A stretch of DNA of 64,000 nt, taken from NCBI GenBank assembly GCA_015143295.1, contig CM026566.1:3335072-3399071 (forward strand), given 5' to 3'. Below the pieces are notes generated by a model. That model was given only the letters and a program-made list of their open reading frames with translations. It had not been told where the DNA came from and ran no database searches. Within the stretch, counting starts at the first letter, position 1. The number at the start of each line of letters is the position of its first letter. A program made the position numbers and the translations under genes. Shown here piece by piece: positions 1 to 11,200 of the stretch. This stretch comes from Tetracentron sinense. Its lineage: Eukaryota; Streptophyta; Magnoliopsida; Trochodendrales; Trochodendraceae.

Positions 1-914
1 ATAGGGTTCATATGATGTCATGCTTTAATATTCATCATGATGAGAAGCGTGAGAAAAATGGGTCATAGTCAACAAGTCAAAGTAGCTTTTGAAGGGAAGG
101 AGATAAGGTAGTAAACGGTAGTGGTTAGTAACTTTTAGAGTGTGTGTTACTTGATACCCTTCCAACCCAAAAAAAGCTCATGTGAAGACAAAAGCAGTCA
201 AAGGGTTCAAATGGGAGCTAATGTGAAGACAAAAGCAAAATGTGAATCACTCATATACCCTTTCTTTGAATTGAAATGGAAACGTAAAGCAGTTTGGGCT
301 TTAAATGGAGTGTTTGAGGTGTCAAAATGCAATTGGGCATGTGGCCCCTAATACCAATTTTGGTATTAGGTGCTTACTAGAGGATTTGCGCTCTATCTCA
401 TGTATGCATTTGGAAGGAAAATATAGTATCAAAATTTGTCTAGTTTAATGCAAATTTTAAGAGTTGAGTGATTCCTCCATTAGAGAGTGAGTGATTCTCC
501 AAACCGGTCGAGTGTGTCCTATGTATCATTTGGGTTGAGTGATTCCCCAATCTTTATCTTGTTTCATAACTTGTAATTTTTTGTTTTAATATTAAGAAAG
601 CTCTCATCATTTCTCCTTTTAATTCTCTTTCATTTGGTAGTATTTTGCAGTTGGTTTGAGTCTACAACCGTCCTGCATCAAGAGAGATGTAATGAATCAA
701 AGCAACTTTATTGATAAATAGGGAGAGAAATTAGATTCGGAACATAAGAGGATATGAGGAATCACTCAACCCAAGGAGATGAATTACTCAACTCTCAAAT
801 GGATATATGGGGAATCACTCACCCAAGGAGAGGAATCACTCACTCTCTAATGGAAGCTCTCATACAAGTTTAAAAGGCTACCAAAAACTTCCCTCCCATG
901 ATATATATATATAC

Positions 915-961
<47 letters not shown>

Positions 962-1107
962 CCTCTTTCCCATAAGTTGGAAACAAATAGAGCATTTAAG
1001 GCTTTGCCTCTTTCCCTCCAAATGCTATTTTGATTTGTTGATTATGACCCATCTTTCCTATGCTTCTCATCATGATGAATCTTAATACATGACATCATAT
1101 GAATCTT
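1..1107. mobile_element. Fold-back (long inverted-repeat) element, left end cut by window
   Basis: Bases 7-80 are the reverse complement of about 1036-1103 (shared TTCATATGATGTCATG, TTCATCATGATGAGAAGC and GGGTCATA). A second inner inverted pair (464-499 against 831-855, built on GAATCACTCACTCTCTAATG) lies inside. No transposase. A 41-bp GA microsatellite lies at 917-957. The left terminus and target duplication are outside the window. Confidence 0.7.
917..957. repeat. (GA)n microsatellite
   Basis: An uninterrupted GA run of about 41 bases within the fold-back element. Confidence 0.95.
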
Positions 1108-1938
1108 ATGTTTTGGGCTGCATCAATCTCCTCTTGAAAAGAAATCGCCCTTAAGTTCATTGTTGCAATTTTACTCAGAGATTGATTTTTGGTATTTGGC
1201 TTGCCCAATACTCCCACTTTAATATAAAGTCTTATGTGGCTTAAACCCCTTTTTGGTTAATGCATGAGGAGTATGCCTCAGATATAAAGAGAGAGATAAG
1301 GCTAAGGTGTTCGCCTCATGTGATTCTCACACTTTGAGGTGTATGCCTTAGGAGATTTAAGCCACAAGGATGAGCCTCAAGGTGATTTTGTTAAGCCACA
1401 GTCCAAGGCGAGCCTCAAGGTGATTTTGTTAAGCCACAGTCCAAGGCGAGCCTCAAGACATAAGCTTTACACACCTTTTAAAATACTGGTAGAGAGGCCA
1501 ACAATAGGACTAGTAAAGAAGCATTGTTTAGGACTTGGTCGGAGTGGTGAGAGACCTTGGTTTCATTAATTGTTTGTTTGTTGCTAATGGATTGTGAGAT
1601 GTGCTACGCCGATCTTTTGATTCACCACGGTTCGATCCAAAGTTGATGCTGGTAGCTGCACTCGTTTCCTCTCCCTTATAGTGTTGAGCTAGATCCTAGT
1701 GGCTTTCCCCTCTCTTTCAAACTTCAAACGGCTTCTCGCCACATTATATCTACTATGATAACTCGAAAGCACGAAATGGAGCATAACTCGTCATGAGCCG
1801 ATCAACATAAAATATAGTACGCACCATACTATATTCAAGTTAACCTCTGGTGATAGTTCGTAAGGCGGGTCTTACTAATTATTACCGGCTACATATTTTA
1901 CTTTTGGGCCAATCATCGCGTTCTCCTTACACTTGTTG
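1108..1938. other. Repeat-like interval without a gene
   Basis: 1250-1485 has GCCTCAAGGTGATTTTGTTA-type direct repeats and a CCTTTTAAAATACTGG end like the MITE at 20658-21439, so it is probably a partial copy of that family. 1500-1933 shows nothing recognisable apart from a GGTTCGATCC box-B-like string near 1630. Confidence 0.5.
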
Positions 1939-4745
1939 TGTGACGCCCCGAACCCGCGCCTAGGGAATCAAGTTCCGAGACGCGTGTCCGTTCGTCAAAT
2001 CATGCAAGCGGAAGACTTTACCCGCAAAAATGCAGGAAATTTAAACATTTATCAGATGCTCCCAAAAAGCAAATAATACCTGTCATCACAATAGCCATCA
2101 TACAAACCATATACCTGTATTATTTACATCAAGTTTGTTTTACAAAAGTAGGCGTCTCTATCACGCCAGGTACAACTTGTACAAGCTTCCAAAATGTCCA
2201 GATAGACTTTTCACTTACTGGTCAGCAGCTCCAAGATCTGCTGACACAAAAAGTCAGTGAGCTATGAAGCCCAATAAAACCACAATCCTTCTAAACTATT
2301 TTCCACATAATAACACGCATCAATAATGATATAATAAGCAGTTCAATTTGCATGTTACAGTAAAATAGAACAGTATATAATAAATTGTGACCCAAGGTCA
2401 CTTAGGGTTACGTCACCCTAACAGAGGTTCCCGACCTCACATTACTTTCCAATTATGAGGTTCAGTTATGAATGTATTATATTACCAAATTATCGTTTCA
2501 ATCATCAATCATGTTTTATTTCGAGTCCTAAGACTCTATTAATTGGCCACAACCCACAAATGTTTAGCTTAAAGTCTCTAAATCATAACCATAATACATT
2601 GAGTCATTTAGACTCACACACCCTGTTCCGGCTTTCACCCGAACATGACAAAACCTTGGGTATATCAACCCAACTCACCTGAAATCCGATGATTCCATAC
2701 CGAACTATGAGTCCACCAACTCAAACAAATACACCAACTCTGAGTATACCAACTCAGACCACTTCGTATCCGAAGCTTACACACACAACATGGGCATTCA
2801 CCCAATAAGAACATTTTTCCATTCAATTGACTGGCCACATCTACCGTGTATTCGCCGCCATCGCCCTGGGTATCAGTTATGAAGGAACCCCGACCAACCT
2901 GCCTACCGTCATCTTCTGGCTAGTCTACGGAGGAACCCCGACATCTATACCAATGCCGACATCTCCTGACGTTCCACCAAGAAGGGACCACGATAGACAC
3001 GGTGCCGACATCTTCTAACCCATCCAGAGAGGAACCCCGGACTATACACTATCTGATGTTTAGCCACTTTAAACTCCCTAGGACTCCGACATCTCCTGAC
3101 TACCAGTCACGGAGGAACCACGGGCCATGCAGGACACCGCCACTCCTGACCTAGTCCAAGAGGCACCACGGACGACCTAGACAAACAGACCGACATCTCC
3201 CGACTATCAGTCACGGAGGAACCCCGGGCCTTACTGGGCACCGTCTCTCCTGACCTAGTCAAAGAGGAACCACAGACTATACTTAACCCTGGTTAGATTT
3301 TCTAACTACAGGTTAACCCCAGTTAACCCAAGCCTCGCTTGATTAACTGAAATACTTGGGCCTCGCGCCCGTGAACCAACTCCGGTAACACACCGTCCCG
3401 TTAGGGAACGTTTTCAAGCTAATGGATGTCTCATAGCCTTACAAGACATGCAAAACAACTTTTCGTCACCCTAGGGTGGCAATACAATTTACTCGGGACC
3501 CGATCTGGGCTCCCTGAAGGACCACATAAAATCACAACATCACATAGGGGTCTCCTCCCCTTTTTCTTTCACGTCAAAAGACATGCATATACATCACATG
3601 AAATAATATAGCAAAATAAGCGGAAAAAGGAGAAGAAAAGATAGGGGTTATACCGTTTCACGCGTTTCGAGGCCTCGTAGGAAAAAACGGATGTCACCAA
3701 CGCGTTCCCAACGACGATCAACCCCGGGGTAGAGCGCATGCAACTTTCTCTCTCCACTTTCTCTCTCTACCTTTTTCTCTCTCTCTACACGCAAAACGAG
3801 ACGCCGGAGAGAAAATCGGACGCCGCCAACGCGTCGGGGACGCCGAAAAACCTCAAGGAGACCTCCCTTTCCCTTTCTCTCTCTTCCTTTCTCTCTCCTC
3901 TTTCTCTCTCTTCCTTTCTCTCTCCTCACTTTCTCTCTCTAAAATCTGTTGTGGCAGATTTTTTTTTTTTTCTTTTCTACTGTTGCAAAACGTGAGATTG
4001 CAAGGGGCTGTCCCCTATTTATAATACAAGGGTCATGTGCCATGCACATGACCTCCATTAATGGTCCCCGTTGACCAAGTCAACGGGTTGACCAAGTCAA
4101 CGGGTTGACCATTTGACTATTATTTCGTATTTTTTCGCATATACGGCCTACGTAATCCTACTTAATGACATCCGATTTTGACGAAACTTTAGGTGACCGA
4201 ACTTGGGGCAGTCCGACACCTACTGTAAAAATTTCGGGGAAAAATACTGAGTTTTGACAGCTGCACTTTAGTCCGGAAGAAAATTGCAAAACCCACTAAT
4301 TTTCTGATTTCGGACACAAAACACGCTGTCGCTTTTTCGTTTGAGATAACTAACTGCCGTGACGACAGACATTAGTCCCCACGGCCGACCGACACGCATT
4401 AGTGCTAACCGCACGGATTTCTATTAGGATCTCCAACAGATATTGGGTCCCACTTAATTTCTGGAAATATGAAAATTTCCCGTTTCTCTCAATTTTATCA
4501 CACATAATGGCCCCGCGGTCCCGCGAAATGATACTTGACGGAACCGATACGGTAGGGGTGTGTCCCGGCAGTCGACCGGCACACTGTGTGCGAATTTTTG
4601 CCAAATGATACTGAGATTTCCTCGGTGCATTTCAACCCTGAGCAAAATCCCCTTCTTATTAATTTAACAATTAATTAACTAATTAACCTTCATTAAGGAC
4701 CCATAAACACATAATTTTATTATATTAACATTCCGGGTCGTTACA
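1939..4745 (-). mobile_element. Solo LTR of a Ty3/gypsy element
   Basis: 2,807 bp. It begins TGTGACGCCCCGAACC and ends CCGGGTCGTTACA. Exact target duplication TGTTG (1934-1938 and 4746-4750). The complement starts TGTAACGACCCGG, a common sense-strand start for Del/Tekay LTRs, so the orientation is probably antisense to SYN4. It carries repeats near 2860-3280 built on CCGACATCTCCTGAC and GGAGGAACCCCG, and CT-rich blocks at 3740-3940. No internal coding region. Confidence 0.88.
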
Positions 4746-4750
4746 TGTTG

Positions 4751-5424
4751 TGCATCTGCTCCGGATATAATGGATCTATCACGGCATCTCCTTGCATGAG
4801 ACTTTTTTGGTTATTAGCTCTTGTCCCATGCCGACCTGGTCCGCCACCATAACTTTTCCTTGGTGGAGTTGTCAAAAATGTCAATGTTGAGATCGGAATT
4901 GCTAGTGTGGCAATAATAAAGGACCTTGGGTATTTAGGGATGATCATTAGCTCCAAAGTGGCCTAAATCGGATATCAGCCATACTAGTCTTGTTCTTTGG
5001 ATGATGTTGCAAGCAAAGGGACAAGGACAAGGGCGATGATGGGAAAAGTGGCCAAAGGAACAGGGCCTAAACTAGATATCTCGAGAACAGACAATGTGTG
5101 ATATGTTGTTAAGGCAATGAAATATCATTAGCTCACATATGGTGTTGTTACTCCCTAACAATTGGGGTGAGCTCACATGCCCACAACTCACGGGAAAGTG
5201 AATCCACACCACCCAATCCCATTTGGCCACTAGCTCAATGTGGAGTCATTGAGATGCAAAAGTGGGAGAAACTCACTCGCCCACAACTCATGGGATAGTG
5301 GGGCCACACTCCACTTTAAATCCTCCTGGTGAGCCCGTCTCTGGCAAGGCCTTGGGTCCAATTAGCAGCCAATCTCTGGTGGAACTTGAACGAGGCGTCG
5401 CCTGGGTGTTGCCTAAGCAGGTTT
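4751..5424. other. Interval with no recognised feature
   Basis: Short ORFs only. A 71-codon minus-strand frame at 4956-4741 shows no family I recognise. Two similar blocks near 5160-5180 and 5268-5300 (GAGCTCACATGCCCACAACTC and variants) look like old direct repeats. Confidence 0.4.
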
Positions 5425-6098
5425 GGATTGTCAACGCCTAGGCACCTCTCCAGGCGGGCGGTAGTCACCTGGACTCTTTAACAGTTAGCATGCTTTACAG
5501 TTTTATAACTTAATTACATATAAATACCATTTAAGTAAATAGGTTTACACTTTACTTTCATTTATTTAAGAAATTTATGTGGAAGTAAGGTTATTCTTCC
5601 ATTTGAATTTAATAAAAATTATCTTAGATCTAAATTCCTAAATAATAAAAAGTCAACTTTTCAGTTCAAGAACAAAATTTGATTTTTAGCGCATTTGTTA
5701 AAATTTCAATTTGCAAATGCTAAGATATTTCTCAAAATTTAAAATTTCATAAATTCTACTATAACAAAATATTACTAAAACCCTAAAGTCTGGTAAAAAA
5801 TGGTCATTGTTTAGTCTTTAAAAATATTTTCATTTGTAGGGTCAAAAAGTTAACTAATAGTTTAGTAAAAAAAGACTTGTATTTAAGCATTACAACATTA
5901 AGTGTTAATTTGTCTAGATTATTGTCAACCTTAGGAGGTTTGAATTGTTATGTGTATATATTAATATTACATATATATATATATATATATATGTATAAAT
6001 ATTATTTAATTATTTTTATTGCATAGGCATCGCCTAGGCTGTGGCTCGCCTAGTCAGGCCTAAATGCCTAGGCATCACCTAAATGCCTTGACTACACT
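5425..6098. mobile_element. Probable hAT-type MITE
   Basis: Ends GGATTGTCAACGCCTAGGC and, reversed, CAGTGTAGTCAAGGCATTTA, with sub-terminal CGCCTAGGC repeats like those of the element at 43551-44620. AT-rich middle with a (TA)n at 5970-5991. No clear target duplication. Confidence 0.55.
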
Positions 6099-6483
6099 GC
6101 AACGGTCACACTCCACCAGCATAGTTCTTGTCTGTCATGAATTTTGTGACACGTGACTTTTGCAAGTAGCCTATGTGTCCAGAATGCTCCAGATGGCAGA
6201 AGTAGGATTCTACAGGCAGGATGATGGATCCAACATGGTAGCACAAATTGATGTCGCCGTTGTGCAAATTCCCCCGTGAATAGGTGCATGATAAAATAGC
6301 CGTTGAGATTGTCTAGCAAGTGATATGATTGTGCCACTAGTGGGTGGGATATTGACGAAGTCACGAGGATGCGCTCATGTGGATATGCATCAACAATGCA
6401 TAAATAATTTATGAAAGGCATCCATTACAAAGTGGGTTGTGGTAGTAGCATTGTTGTGAAACTCTTACAAAGTACAATTTGAA

Positions 6484-7600
6484 CGTAGTTGTTAAAGGTG
6501 TTACCTCAGGGGTCGTCTATGCGCTCTGCTGGGCTCAAGCGATTGGCCACCTAGGCATTCATTATTAAAATCTGATATATGTTCTATTATCATTGTTTGA
6601 TGATATAGAAATTGCTTTATTTGAATATTGTAGTTTGGTAAGGAAAAAACATGCTATTTTATATACTTCCCATGTTTTTTACCATATAATGTATTAGAGC
6701 TTTTATTTTCAACAAAAAAATAGTAAAAAAAAGAGTGTTAGGTATGTTTCCCTCACATTAATCTATCCTCTCTCTCCCTCTGTTTGTGGGTGGACATATG
6801 GTCCCTCTTTATTTTTTGCATGGTTGTTAAAGGCATTACTAGGCATATAGCTTAGCTCAATCAGTCCAATAACAAAAAAGGGTCTTTAAATGCCCCAAAT
6901 ACTCTCTAAGGACTCGAAAACTCTCATAAACTCATATTTATAAGTTTTTTTTAAAAATAATTTAAATAAGTTTAGACTTCATAATTATATATATTTTACT
7001 TATTAGATATTTTTTATTATTTTTCTTGAGTATAATTGAGAAGAAGGAAGAAGAAAAGAGAGTAAAAGATACTGCCTCTCCCTCTTACTCCCCTCTTCTC
7101 TCTCCCTTGTTCATTGTCACATTGACTATCAGATTATTTTTCTATTTTTTACTCAGTCATATACTCTCTCTCTCTCTCGTTCAGTTGTTACTATTGTAAC
7201 AAAATTTTCTGAATTTTTGAAAAATTTGCGAATTTTAGGTGTGCCGAATTATTTGACAATTATTCCTGAATTTCGCGAATTTTACAATAATTCGTTTAGT
7301 TTGACAAAATAAACTATTTATTTTTTATATTATTTAATCAACTTATTAGATATCTTTTCATAATTATTTATTTTTTCCCTAATTTTTTCGATTTTTCCCA
7401 AACTTGACCCTTGTTGAATTATTCCCGAACCCCGACTTTGTTACTACGGCTGTCACTATTGACTATTGTTTCTTTCTATTCTTTATTCCTCACAATCCCT
7501 CTTCCCTTTCAAAAGTTTATTGTAGACTATTTGTTTTTGTTCCTTTTTTTTTTTTAAATTTCCAACACTTGAAATCCCCCTTTATTATTCTTAGAACTGT
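6484..7600. mobile_element. Second copy of the 43551-44620 hAT-type family, with a MITE inserted
   Basis: In order along the plus strand it matches the complement of 44620-43551: GTTGTTAAAGG, the block around CTGATATATG, TGGTTGTTAAA, GTCTTTAAATGC, TTGAGTATAAT, and TTTCCAACACTTGAAAT near 7556. The match is broken at about 7196-7451 by a different repeat. The far terminus is degraded. Confidence 0.75.
7196..7451. mobile_element. MITE nested in the hAT-type copy
   Basis: Its right end, reversed, reads GTAACAAAGTCGGGGTTCGG and matches the left end at 58722 in the LSM6 intron. AATTATTC / GCGAATTTT repeats lie inside. Flanks TTACTATT and TCACTATT are a possible 8-bp duplication. Confidence 0.6.
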
Positions 7601-7989
7601 CTCTAATGAATGGCAAATACAAGGGAGGAATTATTCCTAGCGCTCCTCCCCACCTACCTAGGCTCCTCTTGCAGGGGGCGACATAGTTAAGAGTTCAAAT
7701 GGCAAATACAAGGGAGGAATGTTGACCACAATTACATGATTAGGTTGGAGACAACATTTTATGGTGATAATTTGTTGTTGATTAATGTTGGAATGGACAA
7801 AATATAATGTTATAAAATGGAAAAGGAAATAAATTTTTTTTTTTGGGTGGGAGGGGGGTGGACTTACTGGTATATCATATTATTTCTCATGGTTCCATTT
7901 TAAGCAAGTTCTGGTTCCCTTTAGTTCCTATCCTTGATGATCAAAGCTTTGCTTATCTCATTTGACTTTTGTGCAATTTTACTTTGCAG
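7601..7989. other. Intron end before first visible SYN4 exon
   Basis: A 23-bp direct repeat (AATGGCAAATACAAGGGAGG and three more bases) occurs at about 7609 and 7698. The rest is AT-rich intron with a pyrimidine tract leading to the acceptor at 7989. Confidence 0.55.
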
Positions 7990-8251
7990 ATTCGATTCTT
8001 TTTCCTGAAGTACCAATTGCACTTCGATTATCTAGCCATCTTCTGCTTGGTGTGGTGAGGATATATTCCCGAAAGGTGAACTATCTTTTTCATGATTGCA
8101 GTGAGGCTTTGCTTAAGGTAAAGCAAGCTTTTCGTTCCACTGCAGTTGATCTACCTCCGGAAGAATCGACTGCACCATATCACTCCATCACCTTGCCAGA
8201 GACATTTGATCTTGATGATTTTGAGCTGCCTGATAGTGAACTCTTTCAGAG
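7990..8251 (+). CDS. SYN4: SYN4 exon (first visible): kleisin N-terminal domain
   Basis: Begins after the acceptor tttgcag with two bases completing a split Asp codon, then [20 protein letters not shown], and runs to [19 protein letters not shown] with donor at 8252. This is the SMC3-binding half of the N-terminal kleisin domain. The ATG at 7962 lies in the preceding intron and is not the real start, because the family sequence continues upstream in another exon. Confidence 0.93.
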
Positions 8252-11200
8252 GTTGGTTCCAAATTATTCATTTCTTTTTTTGGGGGGGTTAAATATTTGG
8301 TTCTGAGTGTTATACATAATTATTGCCATCTTTAATGTACAAATATCTGGACATGTTCTGCCTGTGCAAGGGCTCAGGACCACTAGCTAATGGACCCCAT
8401 CTGGAAGATCTCTCAACTTAATTGGATGATCGTCACCATCTGACTGTCTTCTTCTGGACTATTTGCCAGATATGTTGACTGCCAAAATCAAATACAATAG
8501 TTCAGATGGTAACGGTTTCCTGATCAGGTTGATTTCAGAAGCAGATCTCTTAGGTGGACACATGGAATGGTGCATCAGACCTGTATTTGTGCCATACATT
8601 CAGGTAATCAGTTTATAGATGGTCAAACTGTATGATACTCAGATTAAATATTTATTTATTTTTCTATATTTAGTGTAAACAGGCTTGCAATTAGGTGTAT
8701 TATTTGTAATTATTTAACTGACTGCAAATCATGCAGTAGCTATGTTGATCATCATGTCAGTACAAGGGAGCAGATCACACTTGAAGATACCATGGAGGGT
8801 GTGGTGTACTCCACATCGCAATTTGGACTGGATGGTTAGTGTTTATTCAGGAAAGATATGACATGATGATATGGTTATAGGTTGTTGTTTACCATGCACC
8901 TAACCTAAATACATGTCCTGTCGTGTTTGTTCAGAGCGGTTTGGTGATGGTGATACTTCTCAAATTGGCTTAGACCTTGATGAGGTGATTATATTGTATT
9001 TGTCTTTACCAATGGTTTGAAAACCAGCCTCAAAGTCGATCCGGAAAAGGGGTGGTGCATCAGGCCAATCAGATCAGATTGCCGGGTTGAATTTAATGGA
9101 CCTGATGATGGCAGTTGAATTGGATCATACTCCCCGAAACTTATCTCCCCCATTTTTCCTTTCTTGTTAACAAATAACAATGACAAACATAAATATTCTA
9201 AAACTTAATGTCATCAAAGCTACTCTTGCTCTCTACCATTATTCCCAGCATCTGTGTTGTCTACTCACTCTTCATCTCTCTTACTCCCCGAACCTTAATA
9301 GGTTGCATAGTTAGGGTTTATAAAGGGAGAACTTAAGTTCAATTGAGATTAAAAATATATTTCTTTTTTAGTTTTTCATTTTTTGCATTTCATTTGTTGT
9401 TTTTGTGTAGATAAAAATGATTGAACAACCTAGTTTGCTGAAAACGAAAAGGATCAACTATCTTTTTTTTTGTTCGAAAGAAGAAATCTACCCAGTGGGG
9501 GGAAAGGATCATCTAGATATTTTCGTTCTCCAATTGGGACTATGTTGACCAAGGGCGGTTCAAGGAGAGCAAGCATGTTCAACCGTATTTTACTTTTCTT
9601 TTCGAAAATAGGTTTGGGGATTTGGCCCTCTATAAGCTCTTAGATAAAAAGAAATAATTACGTTCAGGCATATTTTTATATCACAGTTATCTTTATAAGA
9701 AATACCTAAACTAGAGCTCCAGATGAAACTCATGAGAGTACAAAATGTAGTGTCTTTGAAAAACATCAACCATGCTGTAACTCTGCTTCTAAATAGGCAA
9801 CACATTTCAGCTTTCCTGCCTGGTTTATTAATCAAAATTTTACCAGCTTAATTTTTTCTAATGGTTTCTGTTCTTGGCTTGGTCACACAAACAGGACTTG
9901 TTTCTAGACAAGGTTGCATCACCTGGGCATGCTGTAGTTTTGTTGGCTTTGGAAGAGGAGTAAGTTCTCTTGCTCTACGCCAGTACTGAGTATCTAAATT
10001 CATTTTCCAATTACTATCTAATTCATTTACCAACTTAATTCATTTTCTAATTCATTTTCCAATTTATTTATCTTTCTGCTTCCAGTGCTGATCCTCGAGC
10101 ATCGGGCCAACCCATGACACCTCTCACCAACATGGATATTGATGAGGACCAAAACGATGAGGAGAGGACGGTTGAAACTTCAAAAGTCATGCAAGCCGAT
10201 GGCAGCGGAGATCAGGTTGATTTAAATTATTCAAGATCCAAAAGATAGCTAATTATTAGTTCTCTTTATGGTACTGAAAAGAGAGGGTTTTCCTTGTGAA
10301 CAGGTAGAAGGTACATCTGTAAATCTGTCCACTGATTTGATTGGGTGTGTTCAGGCCCCATCTACTCCTGGAGCAGCAAAAGAGGCAAATCCTGCCAATG
10401 TTCAAGAGGTCCCAGCTTTGAATCTTTCGGACATTACTTCATTACCTGATTCTGTTGAAGTCGTGATGCCAGATGTTTCTTGCAATGTTGAATCTGAAGA
10501 TCGTAATTCAACAGAATTAGTGGCAAAAAAGGGCCTGGGAGATCCTTCCAGTAAGCCAGATCTTCATTTTGGAAATCCAAATGCAGTGGATTGTTCTTTA
10601 CTCAATGATAAGAGTTCTGATACTTATCTTCACATGCCCACTTGGGGAAATGTCTCTGTTTCAGATGGCCTGAAGATCACACAAGTAAAGCTACAAGGAG
10701 AGTTTCTATCTACCGCAGAGACTATGGGTCCAATGTCATCAGATACTGCCTGTTCAGTGTCTTCATCCATTTCAGTTCTAGCTGAGTCACTAAAACCCAT
10801 TTCTCCAGTATCAGAATGTTCAAATAGAATTATAGCCTCGGCTGATGGTCAGGAGAAGACAGAAATCATAAGTAACAAGGATTCTATTCTTTCCTCTATT
10901 TATCAAACTCGTGCAGAGGATATAGGACCCCAAGGAATTTCATCTGATACCACTGCAGCATCTCCTTCTTGTTCTCATCAAGCTTCCACCTTGGAGGAAC
11001 CTTGTAGTAAACCACTTTCTATTGTTGAAGTTATTCCTACAAAGTCTAACTTAACCAGTCACTGTCAGCTAATATTAGAAGATATGTCAGAGAGTGATCA
11101 TTTTCCACATAAGGAGACTTCTGACTCAGAAACTTTCAGGGATGTGGAAATTGTCGGAGATGTGGACAAATTGTGCTCCTCTAGCAATGCATTACCATCT

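Noticed and set aside
2827..3018. ORF in the solo LTR with repeated GTPT motifs
   Set aside because: It is a reading of LTR-internal tandem repeats. The 1939-4745 LTR has no gene.
4741..4956. Minus-strand 71-codon ORF adjoining the solo LTR
   Set aside because: No recognised motif, and it overlaps the LTR boundary and target duplication.
7962..7989. ATG at 7962 as the SYN4 start codon
   Set aside because: The residues before the acceptor (MTFVQFYFA) do not fit the family, the acceptor AG is at 7988-7989, and the family has about 45 more N-terminal residues encoded upstream.
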